Source: Massilia antarctica (GTDB taxonomy: Bacteria > Pseudomonadota > Gammaproteobacteria > Burkholderiales > Burkholderiaceae_D). Taken from it: DNA of 64,000 bases. This document shows positions 28,169-37,940 of the stretch, one piece after another; the first letter of the stretch is position 1; each line of letters opens with the position of its first letter. The DNA lies in the NCBI RefSeq assembly GCF_015689335.1, contig NZ_CP065053.1, positions 2,046,001 to 2,110,000 on the forward strand, given 5' to 3'. Position numbers and translations under genes: made by a program. The notes beneath the pieces were generated by a model, which was not told the DNA's origin, did not search any database, and saw only the letters and a list, made by a program, of their open reading frames with translations.

Positions 28169-30417
28169 TGAAAAAACAGTCACTGAGCACTTTCCCTTCC
28201 CCGGCGTTGCGCCGCATTGCCGCCGGCGTCCTGCTGTGCTGCGCGGTCGCGGGGGCGCCAAGCCCCGCGCTGGCGGCCCCGGAGGAGTCGGCCGCCCTCA
28301 ATTTCGTCGGCGCCGACATCGAATCGGTCATCAAGGCGGTCGGCCATTACACCGGCATGACCTTCATCATCGATCCGCGGGTCAAGGGAACCTTGACCGT
28401 GACGTCGGAAAAGCCGGTCACCAAGGCCCAGGCCTTTGGTCTGTTGACCTCGGCGCTGCGCCTGCAGGGCTACGCGGTGGTCACCGGCGACGGCTACGCC
28501 AAGGTGGTGCCGGAAGCGGAAGCGAAGCTGCAATCGTCGCCGACCCAGGTCGGGGTAGGGGGCTCGGGTGTCAAGGGCGACCAGATCGCCACCCAGATTT
28601 TCCACCTGAGCCACGAATCGGCGGCCAACCTGACCGCGGTGCTGCGCCCGCTCATTTCGCCGAACAATTCGATCATGGCCAATCCGGGCAATAACAGCCT
28701 GGTCATCACCGATTACGCCGACAACCTGCGCCGCCTGGCCAAGATCGTCGCCGCGCTCGACTCGCCAGTGGCGGCCGACCTCGACGTCATTCCCGTGCGC
28801 TACGCGATCGCCTCGGACCTGGCGACCATGGTCAACAAGCTGATGGAACCGAGCGCCGGCGGCGATTCGGGCCGCATCTCGGTGGTGGCCGATCCGCGCA
28901 CCAACGCGGTGGTGCTGCGCGCACCGTCGCAGGCGCGCGCCAACCTGGCCAAGTCGCTCATTGCCAAGCTGGACCAGCCGACCGCGGAAGCGGGCAACGT
29001 CCACGTGGTGTACCTGAAAAATGCCGACGCCACCAAGCTGGCGCAAACCCTGCGCGCGGTGGTCTCGTCGGACTCTTCGTCCCTGGCCCAGCAGCAGCAG
29101 GGCACCAGCGGCGGCAGCGTGGCCAGCGGCGGCGGTGCTTCCAACAGCAGTATGAACAGCAATAACCAGAACAGCGGCGCCGGCAACAGCATGGCCCAGC
29201 AAAGCCAGACCAGCGGCGGCGGCAGTGGCGGCAGCGGCGCCGGTTTCATCCAGGCCGATGCGTCCACCAACACCCTGATCATCACCGCGCCGGACGCGGT
29301 CTACCGCAACCTGCGCGCCGTCATCGACCAGCTCGATGTGCGCCGCGCCCAGGTCTACATCGAGTCCCTGATCGTCGAAGTCAATGCCGACAACGCGGCC
29401 GAATTCGGCGTGCAGTGGCTCGGCCTGTCGGGCACGGAGAGCAGCAATTACCGGGTCGGTGCGATCCAGCATTCGACCATAGCGAAGGACAACAACCTGC
29501 TGGCGCTGGCCAGCAAGGGCGTTGCCGCCACGCCCGGCGCCGGGCTGACCATCGGCCTGTTCAAACAGGTCGCGGGCGAACTCGGCCTGGGCGCGCTCGC
29601 CCATGCGATGCAAAACACGGGCAACGTCAACATCCTGTCGACCCCGAACATGCTCACGCTCGACAATGAACTGTCGACCATCAAGGTCGGCCAGAACGTG
29701 CCGATCATCACCGGCAGCTTCACCACCAACACCGGCGGCGGCGCCGCCGGCAACCCGTTCCAGACCATCGAACGCAAGGATGTCGGCCTCACGCTCAAGG
29801 TGCGTCCGCAGATTTCCGAAGGCGGCACCATCAAGATGGCGATCTACCACGAGACCTCGAATGTGGCCGATAACTCGGCTGCGGGCGTGATCACCAACGT
29901 GCGCATCATCGAAAACAATGTCATTGCCGACGATGGCCAGATCATCGTGCTCGGCGGCCTGATCAAGGACGATACGAGCGAGGGCGAAGATCGCGTGCGC
30001 GGCCTGGCCGATATTCCGGTGCTCGGCAACCTGTTCAAGTACCGCAAGCGTTCGCGCAACAAGACCAACCTGATGGTGTTCCTGCGCCCGGTGATCGTGC
30101 GCAGCAAGGAGGACAGCAATGCCATCGCCAGCGACCGCTACGATTACATGCGGTCGGCCGGCCAGGCCACGGGCGGACCGAAGGACGGCATCGTGATGCC
30201 CGATTACGGCACCCCGGTGCTGCCGTCGCTGAGCAACGGCCAGCCGCCGGGCGGTGGCGCCATGGCGCCGATGCCGCCGCGGCCGGTTCCAGCGCCCGCC
30301 ACGCCGTCCCCGGCCCCGGGCAGCACGACCGAGCGTCCCTTGAGCGCACCGGGCACGATCAACCCGGCCGACGTGAATATGTACCGCCCGGCCAAGCCGG
30401 TACCGGCGACCAAGTGA
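28165..30417 (+). CDS. gspD: Type II secretion secretin GspD
   Basis: 750 residues from ATG 28165. Signal peptide about 1-37, N0 domain ([20 protein letters not shown]), N1-N3 domains with a Ser/Gly/Asn-rich insertion at about 312-355, and the secretin domain ([48 protein letters not shown]). A Pro-rich C-terminal tail (about 665-750) follows, the region that in other systems holds the pilotin-binding segment. It forms the outer-membrane pore. No pilotin gene is visible here. Confidence 0.97.
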   Translation: MMKKQSLSTFPSPALRRIAAGVLLCCAVAGAPSPALAAPEESAALNFVGADIESVIKAVGHYTGMTFIIDPRVKGTLTVTSEKPVTKAQAFGLLTSALRLQGYAVVTGDGYAKVVPEAEAKLQSSPTQVGVGGSGVKGDQIATQIFHLSHESAANLTAVLRPLISPNNSIMANPGNNSLVITDYADNLRRLAKIVAALDSPVAADLDVIPVRYAIASDLATMVNKLMEPSAGGDSGRISVVADPRTNAVVLRAPSQARANLAKSLIAKLDQPTAEAGNVHVVYLKNADATKLAQTLRAVVSSDSSSLAQQQQGTSGGSVASGGGASNSSMNSNNQNSGAGNSMAQQSQTSGGGSGGSGAGFIQADASTNTLIITAPDAVYRNLRAVIDQLDVRRAQVYIESLIVEVNADNAAEFGVQWLGLSGTESSNYRVGAIQHSTIAKDNNLLALASKGVAATPGAGLTIGLFKQVAGELGLGALAHAMQNTGNVNILSTPNMLTLDNELSTIKVGQNVPIITGSFTTNTGGGAAGNPFQTIERKDVGLTLKVRPQISEGGTIKMAIYHETSNVADNSAAGVITNVRIIENNVIADDGQIIVLGGLIKDDTSEGEDRVRGLADIPVLGNLFKYRKRSRNKTNLMVFLRPVIVRSKEDSNAIASDRYDYMRSAGQATGGPKDGIVMPDYGTPVLPSLSNGQPPGGGAMAPMPPRPVPAPATPSPAPGSTTERPLSAPGTINPADVNMYRPAKPVPATK

Positions 30418-30427
30418 TGACACACCG

Positions 30428-31873
30428 ATGAGCAATCTTTTACCTTACGCCTTCGCGCGCGATTTCGGCGTGCTGGCGCGCTCGCCCGACAACGGCGAGC
30501 ATCCGATCGAAGTGTGGGTCTCGGGCGCCACCGCGCCGGCGGCGATCGCCGAAGTGTCGCGCCGTTTCGGGCGCATCGCGCTGCGTTCGATGGACCGGGC
30601 CGACCTGGAAGCGGCCATTGCCAGCGCCTACGCCGGCGCCGGCGGCGACGCCTCGCAGGTGGCTGACGAATTCGATGCCGACCTTGACCTGACCAAGCTG
30701 CTGCAAGACGTGCCGGCCATCGAAGACTTGCTCGAATCGTCAGACGACGCGCCGGTGATCCGCATGATCAACGCGCTGCTGACCCAGTCGCTGCGCGAAG
30801 GCGCTTCCGACATCCACATCGAACCGTTCGAGCAAACTTCCGTGGTGCGCTTTCGCATCGACGGTTCCTTGCGCGACGTGGTCCGTCCGCGCAAGGCCAT
30901 CCACGCCTCGCTGATCTCGCGTATCAAGATCATGGCCCAGCTCGACATCGCCGAAAAGCGCTTGCCGCAGGATGGCCGCATCACCCTGCGCGTGGGCGGC
31001 AAACCGGTCGACGTGCGCGTCTCGACCCTGCCGACCGGGCACGGCGAGCGTGCCGTGCTGCGTTTGCTCGACAAGGAAGCCGGCCGCCTCGACCTGTCGC
31101 ACCTGGGCATGAACGCCGCCCTGCTGCCGCAGTTCGATACACTGATCAACCAGCCGCACGGCATCGTGCTGGTCACCGGGCCGACCGGTTCCGGCAAGAC
31201 CACCACGTTGTACGCGGCCTTGAGCCGCCTGAACGCGTCGACCACCAACATCCTGACCGTGGAAGACCCGATCGAGTACGACCTGATCGGGGTCGGCCAG
31301 ACCCAGGTCAACGCCCGCATCGACATGAGCTTTTCCAAGGCCCTGCGCGCGATCCTGCGCCAGGATCCGGACGTGATCATGATCGGCGAGATCCGCGACC
31401 TGGAAACGGCGCAGATCGCGGTCCAGGCGTCCCTCACGGGCCACTTGGTGCTGGCCACCCTGCACACCAACGATGCCGCCGCCGCCGTCACCCGTCTGCT
31501 CGACATGGGGATCGAACCGTTCCTGCTGTCGTCGTCCTTGCTGGGGGTGATGGCGCAGCGCCTGGTGCGCAAACTCTGCGAGCACTGCAAGGTGCGCGAC
31601 GAAGTCGAAACGCCGCAGGGCCGCGCGGTGCAATGGAAAGCGGTCGGCTGCGACAAGTGCGGCCACACCGGTTACCACGGCCGGGTCGGCGTGTACGAGC
31701 TGCTCGAAACCAATGACAAGATCAGCGCCCAGATCCACAACCGCGCCTCGGAAGCCGAGATCCGCACGGCGGCCCAAGCCAGCGGCATGAAAACCATGCG
31801 CGAAGATGGCCAGCGCTGGCTCGATAACGGTACCACCACGCAGGCTGAATTGCTGCGCGTGACCAAGGACTAG
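30428..31873 (+). CDS. gspE: Type II secretion ATPase GspE
   Basis: 481 residues. N-terminal GspL-binding domain, then the ATPase core with Walker [11 protein letters not shown] (Lys257), Asp box ([11 protein letters not shown]), Walker B ([12 protein letters not shown]) and His box ([13 protein letters not shown]). A four-cysteine zinc knuckle is present (CEHC and CDKC). The hexamer drives pseudopilus assembly. It follows gspD by 10 bp and precedes gspF by 10 bp. Confidence 0.97.
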   Translation: MSNLLPYAFARDFGVLARSPDNGEHPIEVWVSGATAPAAIAEVSRRFGRIALRSMDRADLEAAIASAYAGAGGDASQVADEFDADLDLTKLLQDVPAIEDLLESSDDAPVIRMINALLTQSLREGASDIHIEPFEQTSVVRFRIDGSLRDVVRPRKAIHASLISRIKIMAQLDIAEKRLPQDGRITLRVGGKPVDVRVSTLPTGHGERAVLRLLDKEAGRLDLSHLGMNAALLPQFDTLINQPHGIVLVTGPTGSGKTTTLYAALSRLNASTTNILTVEDPIEYDLIGVGQTQVNARIDMSFSKALRAILRQDPDVIMIGEIRDLETAQIAVQASLTGHLVLATLHTNDAAAAVTRLLDMGIEPFLLSSSLLGVMAQRLVRKLCEHCKVRDEVETPQGRAVQWKAVGCDKCGHTGYHGRVGVYELLETNDKISAQIHNRASEAEIRTAAQASGMKTMREDGQRWLDNGTTTQAELLRVTKD

Positions 31874-31883
31874 GCCGAGAACC

Positions 31884-33104
31884 ATGCCCGCATTCCGTTA
31901 TGAAGCCGTCGATGCCGACGGCGCCACCCGCAAGGGCGTGGTCAACGCCGACAGCGCCCGTTCGGCGCGTGCCGACCTGCGCCTGCAGGGCCTGACCCCG
32001 CTCACGGTCGACGCCATCGCCGCCCAGCTGGATGCCGCCGGGGTCGAGAAAAGCCGCGGCTTCGGCGAGCGCTTGTCGCAGGTCGAACTGGCGCTGTTCA
32101 CGCGCCAGCTGGCCAGCCTGCTGGAAGCCGGGCTACCGCTCGAACAAGCGTTTACCGCGCTGCTGGAACAGGCCGAGCGTCCGTATGTGCGCGACCTGGT
32201 GGCCTCGATCCGCTCGGAAGTGATGGGCGGCGCCTCGTTTTCCGACGCGCTCTCGCGCCATCCGCGCGACTTTGCCGAAATCTACCGGGCGCTGGTCGCT
32301 TCGGGCGAGCAGATCGGCCACCTGGCGCGCGTGCTCTCGCGCCTGGCCGACTACATCGAACGGCGCAACGCGCTGGTGCAAAAGGTGCGCCTGGCGTTCA
32401 CCTACCCGGCCATCGTGACCGTGGTGGCGTTCGCGATCGTGATCTTTTTGCTTACCTATGTGGTGCCGCAGATCGTCTCGGTGTTCGCCAACACCAAGCA
32501 AAAGCTGCCGCTGCTGACCGTCATGATGCTGGCCGTGTCCAATTTCGTGCGCGCCTGGGGCATCGTGGCCGGCATCCTGATGGTCGGCGCGTTCTGGCTG
32601 TGGCGGCGCGCGCTGCGCAATCCCGTGCTCAAGCGCCAGTGGCACACCTGGCTGCTGACGGCCCCGGTGTACGGCAAGTTCGAGCGCAGCCTGAACACGG
32701 CGCGCTTCGCCAGTACCCTGGCGATTACCACCGGCTCGGGTGTGCCGATTTTGCGCGCGCTCGACACCAGCCGCGACACCTTGTCCAACGTGGCGATGAA
32801 GGAACTGGTCGAGCAGGCCAGCGCCAGCGTGCGCGAAGGCGTCAGCCTGGCGCGCGCGCTGTCGGCCCAGAAGCACTTTCCGCCGATGCTGATCCACATG
32901 ATCCGCGCCGGCGAAATCACCGGCGAACTGCCCGCCATGCTGGAACGGGCGGCCAATTCGCAGCAGCAGGACCTGGAGCGGCGCACGCTCACCATCGCCG
33001 GCCTGCTCGAACCGGTGCTGATCCTGGCCATGGGTGTGGTGGTGCTGCTGATCGTGCTCGCGGTGCTGATGCCTATTATTGAAATCAATCAGCTGGTGCG
33101 GTAA
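31884..33104 (+). CDS. gspF: Type II secretion inner-membrane platform protein GspF
   Basis: 406 residues with the duplicated T2SSF domain: FTRQLASLLEAGLPLEQAF in the first, RFASTLAITTGSGVPILRAL in the second, and three membrane helices (about 170-195, 220-240, 375-400). It is the core membrane protein below the pseudopilus. Full family length. Confidence 0.96.
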   Translation: MPAFRYEAVDADGATRKGVVNADSARSARADLRLQGLTPLTVDAIAAQLDAAGVEKSRGFGERLSQVELALFTRQLASLLEAGLPLEQAFTALLEQAERPYVRDLVASIRSEVMGGASFSDALSRHPRDFAEIYRALVASGEQIGHLARVLSRLADYIERRNALVQKVRLAFTYPAIVTVVAFAIVIFLLTYVVPQIVSVFANTKQKLPLLTVMMLAVSNFVRAWGIVAGILMVGAFWLWRRALRNPVLKRQWHTWLLTAPVYGKFERSLNTARFASTLAITTGSGVPILRALDTSRDTLSNVAMKELVEQASASVREGVSLARALSAQKHFPPMLIHMIRAGEITGELPAMLERAANSQQQDLERRTLTIAGLLEPVLILAMGVVVLLIVLAVLMPIIEINQLVR

Positions 33105-33115
33105 AAAGGAATGTA

Positions 33116-33739
33116 ATGAAGCGTTTGCCAATAGTTGTTAGCCTGATTGCCGTGGTCTTCCTGTCGGCCTCGATCGCGTACTGGGCCATGCAGTTCATCC
33201 GCGGCGAGCAGCGCCCGATCGTGGCCGTGGCCAGCACGCCCGATCCGGTGCCTGCGCCGGATGCCGCCGCCACCCTGTTCGGCGGCCAGGCCGCCACCGT
33301 GGTGGTCAGCAATTACCAGCTGACCGGCGTGGTCTCGGCCGGGCGCGACAGCGTCGCCATCCTGGTGTCCGACGGCCAGCCGCCGCGCGCGCTCAAGGTG
33401 GGCAAGGAAATCGCCCCCGGCGTGACCGTCACCGCGGTGTACCCGCGCTATATCACCCTGTCCGAAGGCGGCGTCGAGAAACGCATCGAACTGGCCACCG
33501 ACGCCAAGGCCGGTCCCGACATGGCGCCGCCGATGCCTCCTAACAATAACGGCGTCCAGCACCAAGGCCAGGGCCAGGGCCAGAACCAGCCGCCGGCCCC
33601 GCCGCCGTCGGAACCGGTGCCGGCCCCCGGCCTGACGCCGGAGCCGCCGATGCCGACACCGCCGTCCACGCCGGCGCCGCAGATGCCGGCGCCGACCCGC
33701 ACCGTGGTCAGCCCGGGCAACCAGCCGGCGACCCAATAA
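33116..33739 (+). CDS. gspC: Short type II secretion protein GspC without PDZ domain
   Basis: 207 residues. A membrane helix (about 5-25) is followed by the homology-region domain that binds GspD (about 60-125: NYQLTGVVSAGRDSVAILV, YITLSEGGVEKRIEL). The rest (about 130-207) is Pro/Gln-rich disordered sequence; no PDZ or coiled-coil domain is present. GspC connects the inner platform to the secretin. Position at the end of the operon instead of the start is unusual. The assignment rests on domain and context. Confidence 0.88.
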   Translation: MKRLPIVVSLIAVVFLSASIAYWAMQFIRGEQRPIVAVASTPDPVPAPDAAATLFGGQAATVVVSNYQLTGVVSAGRDSVAILVSDGQPPRALKVGKEIAPGVTVTAVYPRYITLSEGGVEKRIELATDAKAGPDMAPPMPPNNNGVQHQGQGQGQNQPPAPPPSEPVPAPGLTPEPPMPTPPSTPAPQMPAPTRTVVSPGNQPATQ

Positions 33740-33746
33740 GCGCCGC

Positions 33747-35996
33747 ATGATGTGTGTGCGCATGCTGGCCGCCGCCTGCGCCCTGGCTTTGCAGGCCGGC
33801 GCGGCGCTGGCCCAGGAGACTGCGGGGGTGCCAGTGCCAGTGCCGGCACCAGCCGGCGCCGTGACCACCGCCCGTCCGAGGGTGGCGCTGGTGCTCTCGG
33901 GCGGCGGCGCGCGCGGCTTTGCCCACATTGGCGTGCTGCGCGTGCTGCGCGAACTGCGCGTGCCGGTCGACATCGTGGTTGGCACCAGCATGGGCAGCGT
34001 GATCGGCGGTGCCTACGCGGCCGGCTCCTCGGTGTCCGACCTCGAACAGATGGCGCGCCTGACCGACTGGGACCGCGTGGTGGCCGACCGTCCGGCGCGC
34101 GAAGACCTGGAATTCCGGCGTCGCGAAGAAGACGTGCTGCTGCCATCGCGCATCGAATTCGGCCTGCACAGCGACGGCATGTCCTTGCCGCCGGCCGCCG
34201 CCGGCAATGCCGCGCTCGAACTGGCCCTGGCGCGCCTGCTGCCGGCCGGCACGCGCGACCGCCCGGTCAATCAACTCAGTCTGCCGTTTCGCTCGGTCGC
34301 CTCGGACTTGGTCACGGGCGAGCTGGTCGACCTGGTCGATACCCCGCTGTTCCTGACCATGCGCGCCTCGCTCGCCGTGCCGGGCGTGTTCGCCCCGGTG
34401 CGGGTGAACCAGCGCCTGGTGGTCGACGGCGGCCTGGTGCGCAACCTGCCGATCGACCTGGCGCGCAAGATGGGCGCCGACGTCGTCATCGCCGTCAACG
34501 TCGGCACCCCGCTCGCGCCCGAGAAAAACCTCGGCAGCGCGCTTGGCGTGGCGCAGCAGATGATCAATATCCTGACCGAACAGAACGTGCAGCGCTCGAT
34601 CAGGGAACTCGGTCCCGGCGATGTGCTCATTTCGCCGGAACTGAGCGGCATCAGCTTTCTGGATTTCCGCAATATCGACAGTGCCATCAAGGGCGGCGAG
34701 CAGGCCACGCGCGAACTGTCGCAGCGCCTGGCGGCGCTGGCGCTGCCGGCCAGCGAGTACGCGCTGTTTGAGAACAACCGGCTGGCCACGCCGCCGCTGT
34801 CGGACACGGCGCTGCCGTTGGCCGAGGTCAAGGTCGAGACCAGCGGGCGCATCAACCCGAAAATCCTGCAGGTGCAGTCCGGCCTGGCGCAGGGACAGAC
34901 GCTCACGCGCGAGCAGGTGCGGCGCGCCGCCAACAGCCTGTACGGACGGGGCGACCTGGAACGGGTCGAAACCGATATCGAGGACGAGGGCGGCCAGCGC
35001 GCCGTCGCCATCCGCGCCACCGAAGCGGCATGGACCAACAGCCGCCTGCGCGTGGGCCTGGAGCTGGCCAGCGACTTCGACGACGCCAACCGCTTCGCCC
35101 TGAAAGTGATGCATGTACGCTCGTCGATGAACCCCTGGGGCGGCGAAATGCGCACCAGCGCCCAGATCGGCGACGAGCGCGGCATCGGCATGCAGTTCCA
35201 CCAGCCGCTCGGCGCCGGGTCGCCCTGGTATGTGGCGCCCGAAATCCAGTACAGTTCAAGCTCGGTCGACCTGTTCAACGCCGGGCGGCGCCGCAGCCGC
35301 TACGCCTTTTCGGAGCGCTCGGCGCGCTTCGTGGTGGGGCGCGAACTGGGCACCTGGGGCGACGTGCAGGGTGGCGTGGTGCACCAGAACCTGGGCGCGC
35401 GCGCCGTGATCCCGGAGCAGGAGAGCGGCGAGCACGCGGCCACCACCTATCACTACCTGCGCTACCGGGTCGACACGCTCGACTCGCTCGGCTTTCCCAG
35501 CCGCGGCTACCTGCTCGACGCCCAGCTGTCGGGCAGGGGCAACGGGGCCGACGGCACCGGCGCGATGGCGCAGTTTTCCGTGCTTGGCCTGAGCGCCTTC
35601 CGCACGCGCGACTGGGCCGGCCATGTGTACGGCGAATATGCGGTGGCCAGCAGCGGCGCCGCGCCGCTCAACCTGGGCGGCTTCTTGCGCCTGTCCGGCT
35701 CCTTGCCGGAATCGGTCGAAGGCAGCCGCATCGCCTTCGGGCGGCTGGTGATGGCGCGCCGCATCGGTGCCTTGCCCGTGACCCTGGGCGGCACCGTGCG
35801 CGCCGGCTTTTCGCTGGAAGCCGGCGGCGCCTTCGACCGCCAGCAACAGCAGGCCGCGCAGAGCGGCTCGGCTTTCAAGCAGGCGCTCAGCGGCTTCCTG
35901 TCGGTCGATACGCGCTTCGGGCCGGTGTATGTCGGCGCCGGCAAGACCGTGCACGGCAGCGGCACCGCCTACCTGTTCCTGGGGCCGATCTGGTAG
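33747..35996 (+). CDS. Patatin-like phospholipase with POTRA and outer-membrane barrel (type Vd autotransporter-like)
   Basis: 749 residues. Signal peptide about 1-22. The patatin domain (about 45-330) has the oxyanion loop GGGARG (52-57), nucleophile Ser81 in GTSMG and Asp227 in VDGGLVRN. A POTRA-like segment (about 350-420) and a C-terminal barrel of repeated amphipathic strands ending in YLFLGPIW follow. This is the layout of PlpD-type autotransporters, in which the lipase is carried to the surface. It begins 7 bp after gspC, so read-through from the secretion operon is likely. ATGs at 33750 and 33762 are alternative starts. Confidence 0.9.
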   Translation: MMCVRMLAAACALALQAGAALAQETAGVPVPVPAPAGAVTTARPRVALVLSGGGARGFAHIGVLRVLRELRVPVDIVVGTSMGSVIGGAYAAGSSVSDLEQMARLTDWDRVVADRPAREDLEFRRREEDVLLPSRIEFGLHSDGMSLPPAAAGNAALELALARLLPAGTRDRPVNQLSLPFRSVASDLVTGELVDLVDTPLFLTMRASLAVPGVFAPVRVNQRLVVDGGLVRNLPIDLARKMGADVVIAVNVGTPLAPEKNLGSALGVAQQMINILTEQNVQRSIRELGPGDVLISPELSGISFLDFRNIDSAIKGGEQATRELSQRLAALALPASEYALFENNRLATPPLSDTALPLAEVKVETSGRINPKILQVQSGLAQGQTLTREQVRRAANSLYGRGDLERVETDIEDEGGQRAVAIRATEAAWTNSRLRVGLELASDFDDANRFALKVMHVRSSMNPWGGEMRTSAQIGDERGIGMQFHQPLGAGSPWYVAPEIQYSSSSVDLFNAGRRRSRYAFSERSARFVVGRELGTWGDVQGGVVHQNLGARAVIPEQESGEHAATTYHYLRYRVDTLDSLGFPSRGYLLDAQLSGRGNGADGTGAMAQFSVLGLSAFRTRDWAGHVYGEYAVASSGAAPLNLGGFLRLSGSLPESVEGSRIAFGRLVMARRIGALPVTLGGTVRAGFSLEAGGAFDRQQQQAAQSGSAFKQALSGFLSVDTRFGPVYVGAGKTVHGSGTAYLFLGPIW

Positions 35997-36011
35997 GCGC
36001 GCGCGGCGCGG

Positions 36012-36743
36012 CTAGCGGCGCAGGGCGGTAAAGGCACTCGACTCCCACGATTGAAAGCCGAGCAGCAGGGTGACGCCGTTGCGCTCCTCGCTGGCCAGGC
36101 GGCGGTCGGCCTGGTGCAGGCGTGCCAGTTCGGCCGCCAGCTGCTGGATTTTCACCAGCAATTCGCGCGAACTGCCCAGGGACAGGCGCGCGGGCAGGCA
36201 CATCAGGGTTTCGCCGGCGCCATCGAAACGGCCGCTGAAATAATCCTCCACCACATGCTCGCGGAAGTACTGCTGCACCGGCCCGTCCGGCAGCCAGCGG
36301 AAGGTGGTCGACACGCGCATGCTGTAGCGGTTCAGGGGCTTGAGTTCGATCAGGCCGAGGCGGTCCAGTTCCACCATCAGGCCGATGCATTCGGGTTCGC
36401 TCAGTTGATAGGTTTCGATGATCTGGTCGAGCGTCCAGTTGCCCAGGCAGCAAATGGCGACGAGCAGCAGGCGCGGATTGGCCATCAGCGACTTTTCCTG
36501 GGTCGGGGTGAGGGTATCGGCCTGGGGACGGGCATCGGCGGCGCGGCGCAGCACGTCTTCGAGCGGCACCCCGGCCGCCTTGCAGATTTGCGCCAGGCGC
36601 GACAGGGCCATGTCTTTCTGGCCGAACATACGCTTGACGCTCGACTCGCTCATGCCGATGCGCCCGGCCAGCGCCTTGTAGGTGATGCCCGCCGCACGCA
36701 ACTCGGCGCGCAGCACTTGTATGACCAGCTCAGGTGAGCTCAT
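36012..36743 (-). CDS. XRE-family transcriptional regulator with long C-terminal domain
   Basis: 243 residues. Helix-turn-helix at about 12-62 (ITYKALAGRIGMSESSVKRMF). The remaining 170 residues include a winged-helix-like part (LDQIIETYQLSEPECIGLMVELDRLGLIEL) and a C-terminal helical part. Effector and targets unknown. It is divergent from the barrel protein gene at 36853, which it may control. The stop lies 15 bp from that of the convergent patatin gene. Confidence 0.85.
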   Translation of the reverse strand: MSSPELVIQVLRAELRAAGITYKALAGRIGMSESSVKRMFGQKDMALSRLAQICKAAGVPLEDVLRRAADARPQADTLTPTQEKSLMANPRLLLVAICCLGNWTLDQIIETYQLSEPECIGLMVELDRLGLIELKPLNRYSMRVSTTFRWLPDGPVQQYFREHVVEDYFSGRFDGAGETLMCLPARLSLGSSRELLVKIQQLAAELARLHQADRRLASEERNGVTLLLGFQSWESSAFTALRR

Positions 36744-36852
36744 GCGATTCCTTTGAGGCGAAATGTACAGTTATCCGATACTCAATGTACCGAATTTCAG
36801 TGCTTCGCACAAGCAGATAGGACTTTTTGAGGAAAAGCAGGACACTGAGTCC

Positions 36853-37461
36853 ATGCCAGAAACAGCTCCGACCGAAAGCCAACCGATGCCGATAACCCCG
36901 CTGCTTGCCGCCCTCCTGCTGACCGTGTTCAGCGGTGCCGCCAGCGCCGCCAGTTACGGCGACACCAGTCCGATCTATGCGGGCGGCGCGATCGGACGGA
37001 TGCAGTTCACTGCGGACTGCGGCGGCGGACAGCCGTGCAAGGGGCAAGACAATGCCAGTGGCAAGCTGTTCGCGGGATTTAACTTTGCGCCGTTCAGCGC
37101 GTGGCAGGGTTCTGAGCTGACCAGTTCGGTTGAACTGGTGGCTTACCGGGGCGGCAAGGCCGACCTTGGCCCGCGGGGCGGGGCGGCATCGTTCGATGGC
37201 GCGGGTGTGTCGTACAGGATCAGTTCGCGTGAGACCGAGGCGCTGTCGGTGCACGCCAGGGTTGGGACGACGCGCTTGTCGGGCAAGCTGGGTGGCGCCT
37301 CAAGCGCAACGACCGGCATGACGGGTGGGTTGGGGATCGCGTATGCGCTCGACAAGCATCTGTCGCTGACCGGCGATTATGATTTGCTCAGGGCCGGTTT
37401 CGGCGCCTTGGCACGCACACATGTGCATTTATGGACGTTAGGTGCCGCCTACAAGTTCTAG
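36853..37461 (+). CDS. Small outer-membrane beta-barrel protein
   Basis: 202 residues from ATG 36853; ATG 36886 would start directly at the hydrophobic signal segment and is also plausible. The mature part has alternating strands (YAGGAIGRMQF, GSELTSSVELVAYRG, ALSVHARVGTTRLSG) and ends WTLGAAYKF with terminal Phe, the usual barrel-assembly signal. Eight strands like OmpX/OmpA-type barrels are likely. Two Cys (CGGGQPC) lie in the first loop. Function unknown. Confidence 0.8.
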   Translation: MPETAPTESQPMPITPLLAALLLTVFSGAASAASYGDTSPIYAGGAIGRMQFTADCGGGQPCKGQDNASGKLFAGFNFAPFSAWQGSELTSSVELVAYRGGKADLGPRGGAASFDGAGVSYRISSRETEALSVHARVGTTRLSGKLGGASSATTGMTGGLGIAYALDKHLSLTGDYDLLRAGFGALARTHVHLWTLGAAYKF

Positions 37462-37567
37462 GCGGGCCGCCAAGGCGACGCACACAAGGATGGCCTGATC
37501 GCGGGCGCCCACCAGGGCGCCCGCTGGCGGCCCTAGGTAGCCTGTTATTTCCAATCCCCGTTAACTA

Positions 37568-37668
37568 TAAAAACGTCGTTCCCGCGGAGGCGGGAACCCA
37601 AGTTCGTTCCGTAGTCACAGGCGGCTCTACGGACCTGGGTTCCCGCCTCCGCGGGAACGACGTTTTTA
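37568..37668. repeat. Palindromic intergenic repeat, copy 3, perfect 33-bp arms
   Basis: 101 bp. Left arm 37568-37600 starts TAAAAACGTCGTTCCCGCGG; right arm 37636-37668 is its exact complement. An inner stem TCCGTAG/CTACGGA extends the hairpin. It lies between two convergent genes and could end transcription from both sides. Nothing else is seen in 37462-37728. Confidence 0.9.
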
Positions 37669-37728
37669 GGCCTGCGGGGAGAGCGAAAGTTTTAAGGGCG
37701 GAAAAACCGCAGCTGTGCAGGGTAATAC

Positions 37729-37929
37729 TCAATCCGGCTCCGGTTCCAGCTTGGCCTTCTTGAGCGCGCGCTTGACCGCCTGGCGCTCCTGCGCCGGGCC
37801 TTTGGCATGCGGTCCGGCGGCGCGCAGCTTGGCTGCCACGGCCACCGGATTGCGCACCTTGGCAACCTGCTGCGTCGGTTTGACCGTGATGCGCATTTTC
37901 TGCCGCGTCGCCAGTGCCTTGTTTGCCAT
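37729..37929 (-). CDS. Small basic hypothetical protein behind hslU
   Basis: 66 residues, rich in Lys, Arg and Ala (MANKALATRQKMRITVKPT at the start, RQAVKRALKKAKLEPEPD at the end). No membrane segment and no motif known to me. It begins 11 bp after the hslU stop, so it would be part of the hslVU transcript. A nucleic-acid-binding role is possible from charge alone. Could be a non-coding tail, but length, composition and spacing favour a gene. Confidence 0.6.
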   Translation of the reverse strand: MANKALATRQKMRITVKPTQQVAKVRNPVAVAAKLRAAGPHAKGPAQERQAVKRALKKAKLEPEPD

Positions 37930-37940
37930 CGCGCGCCTCC

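Noticed and set aside
28180..30435. Long open frame of 751 codons opposite gspD
   Set aside because: Antisense shadow of the secretin gene; no recognisable domain.
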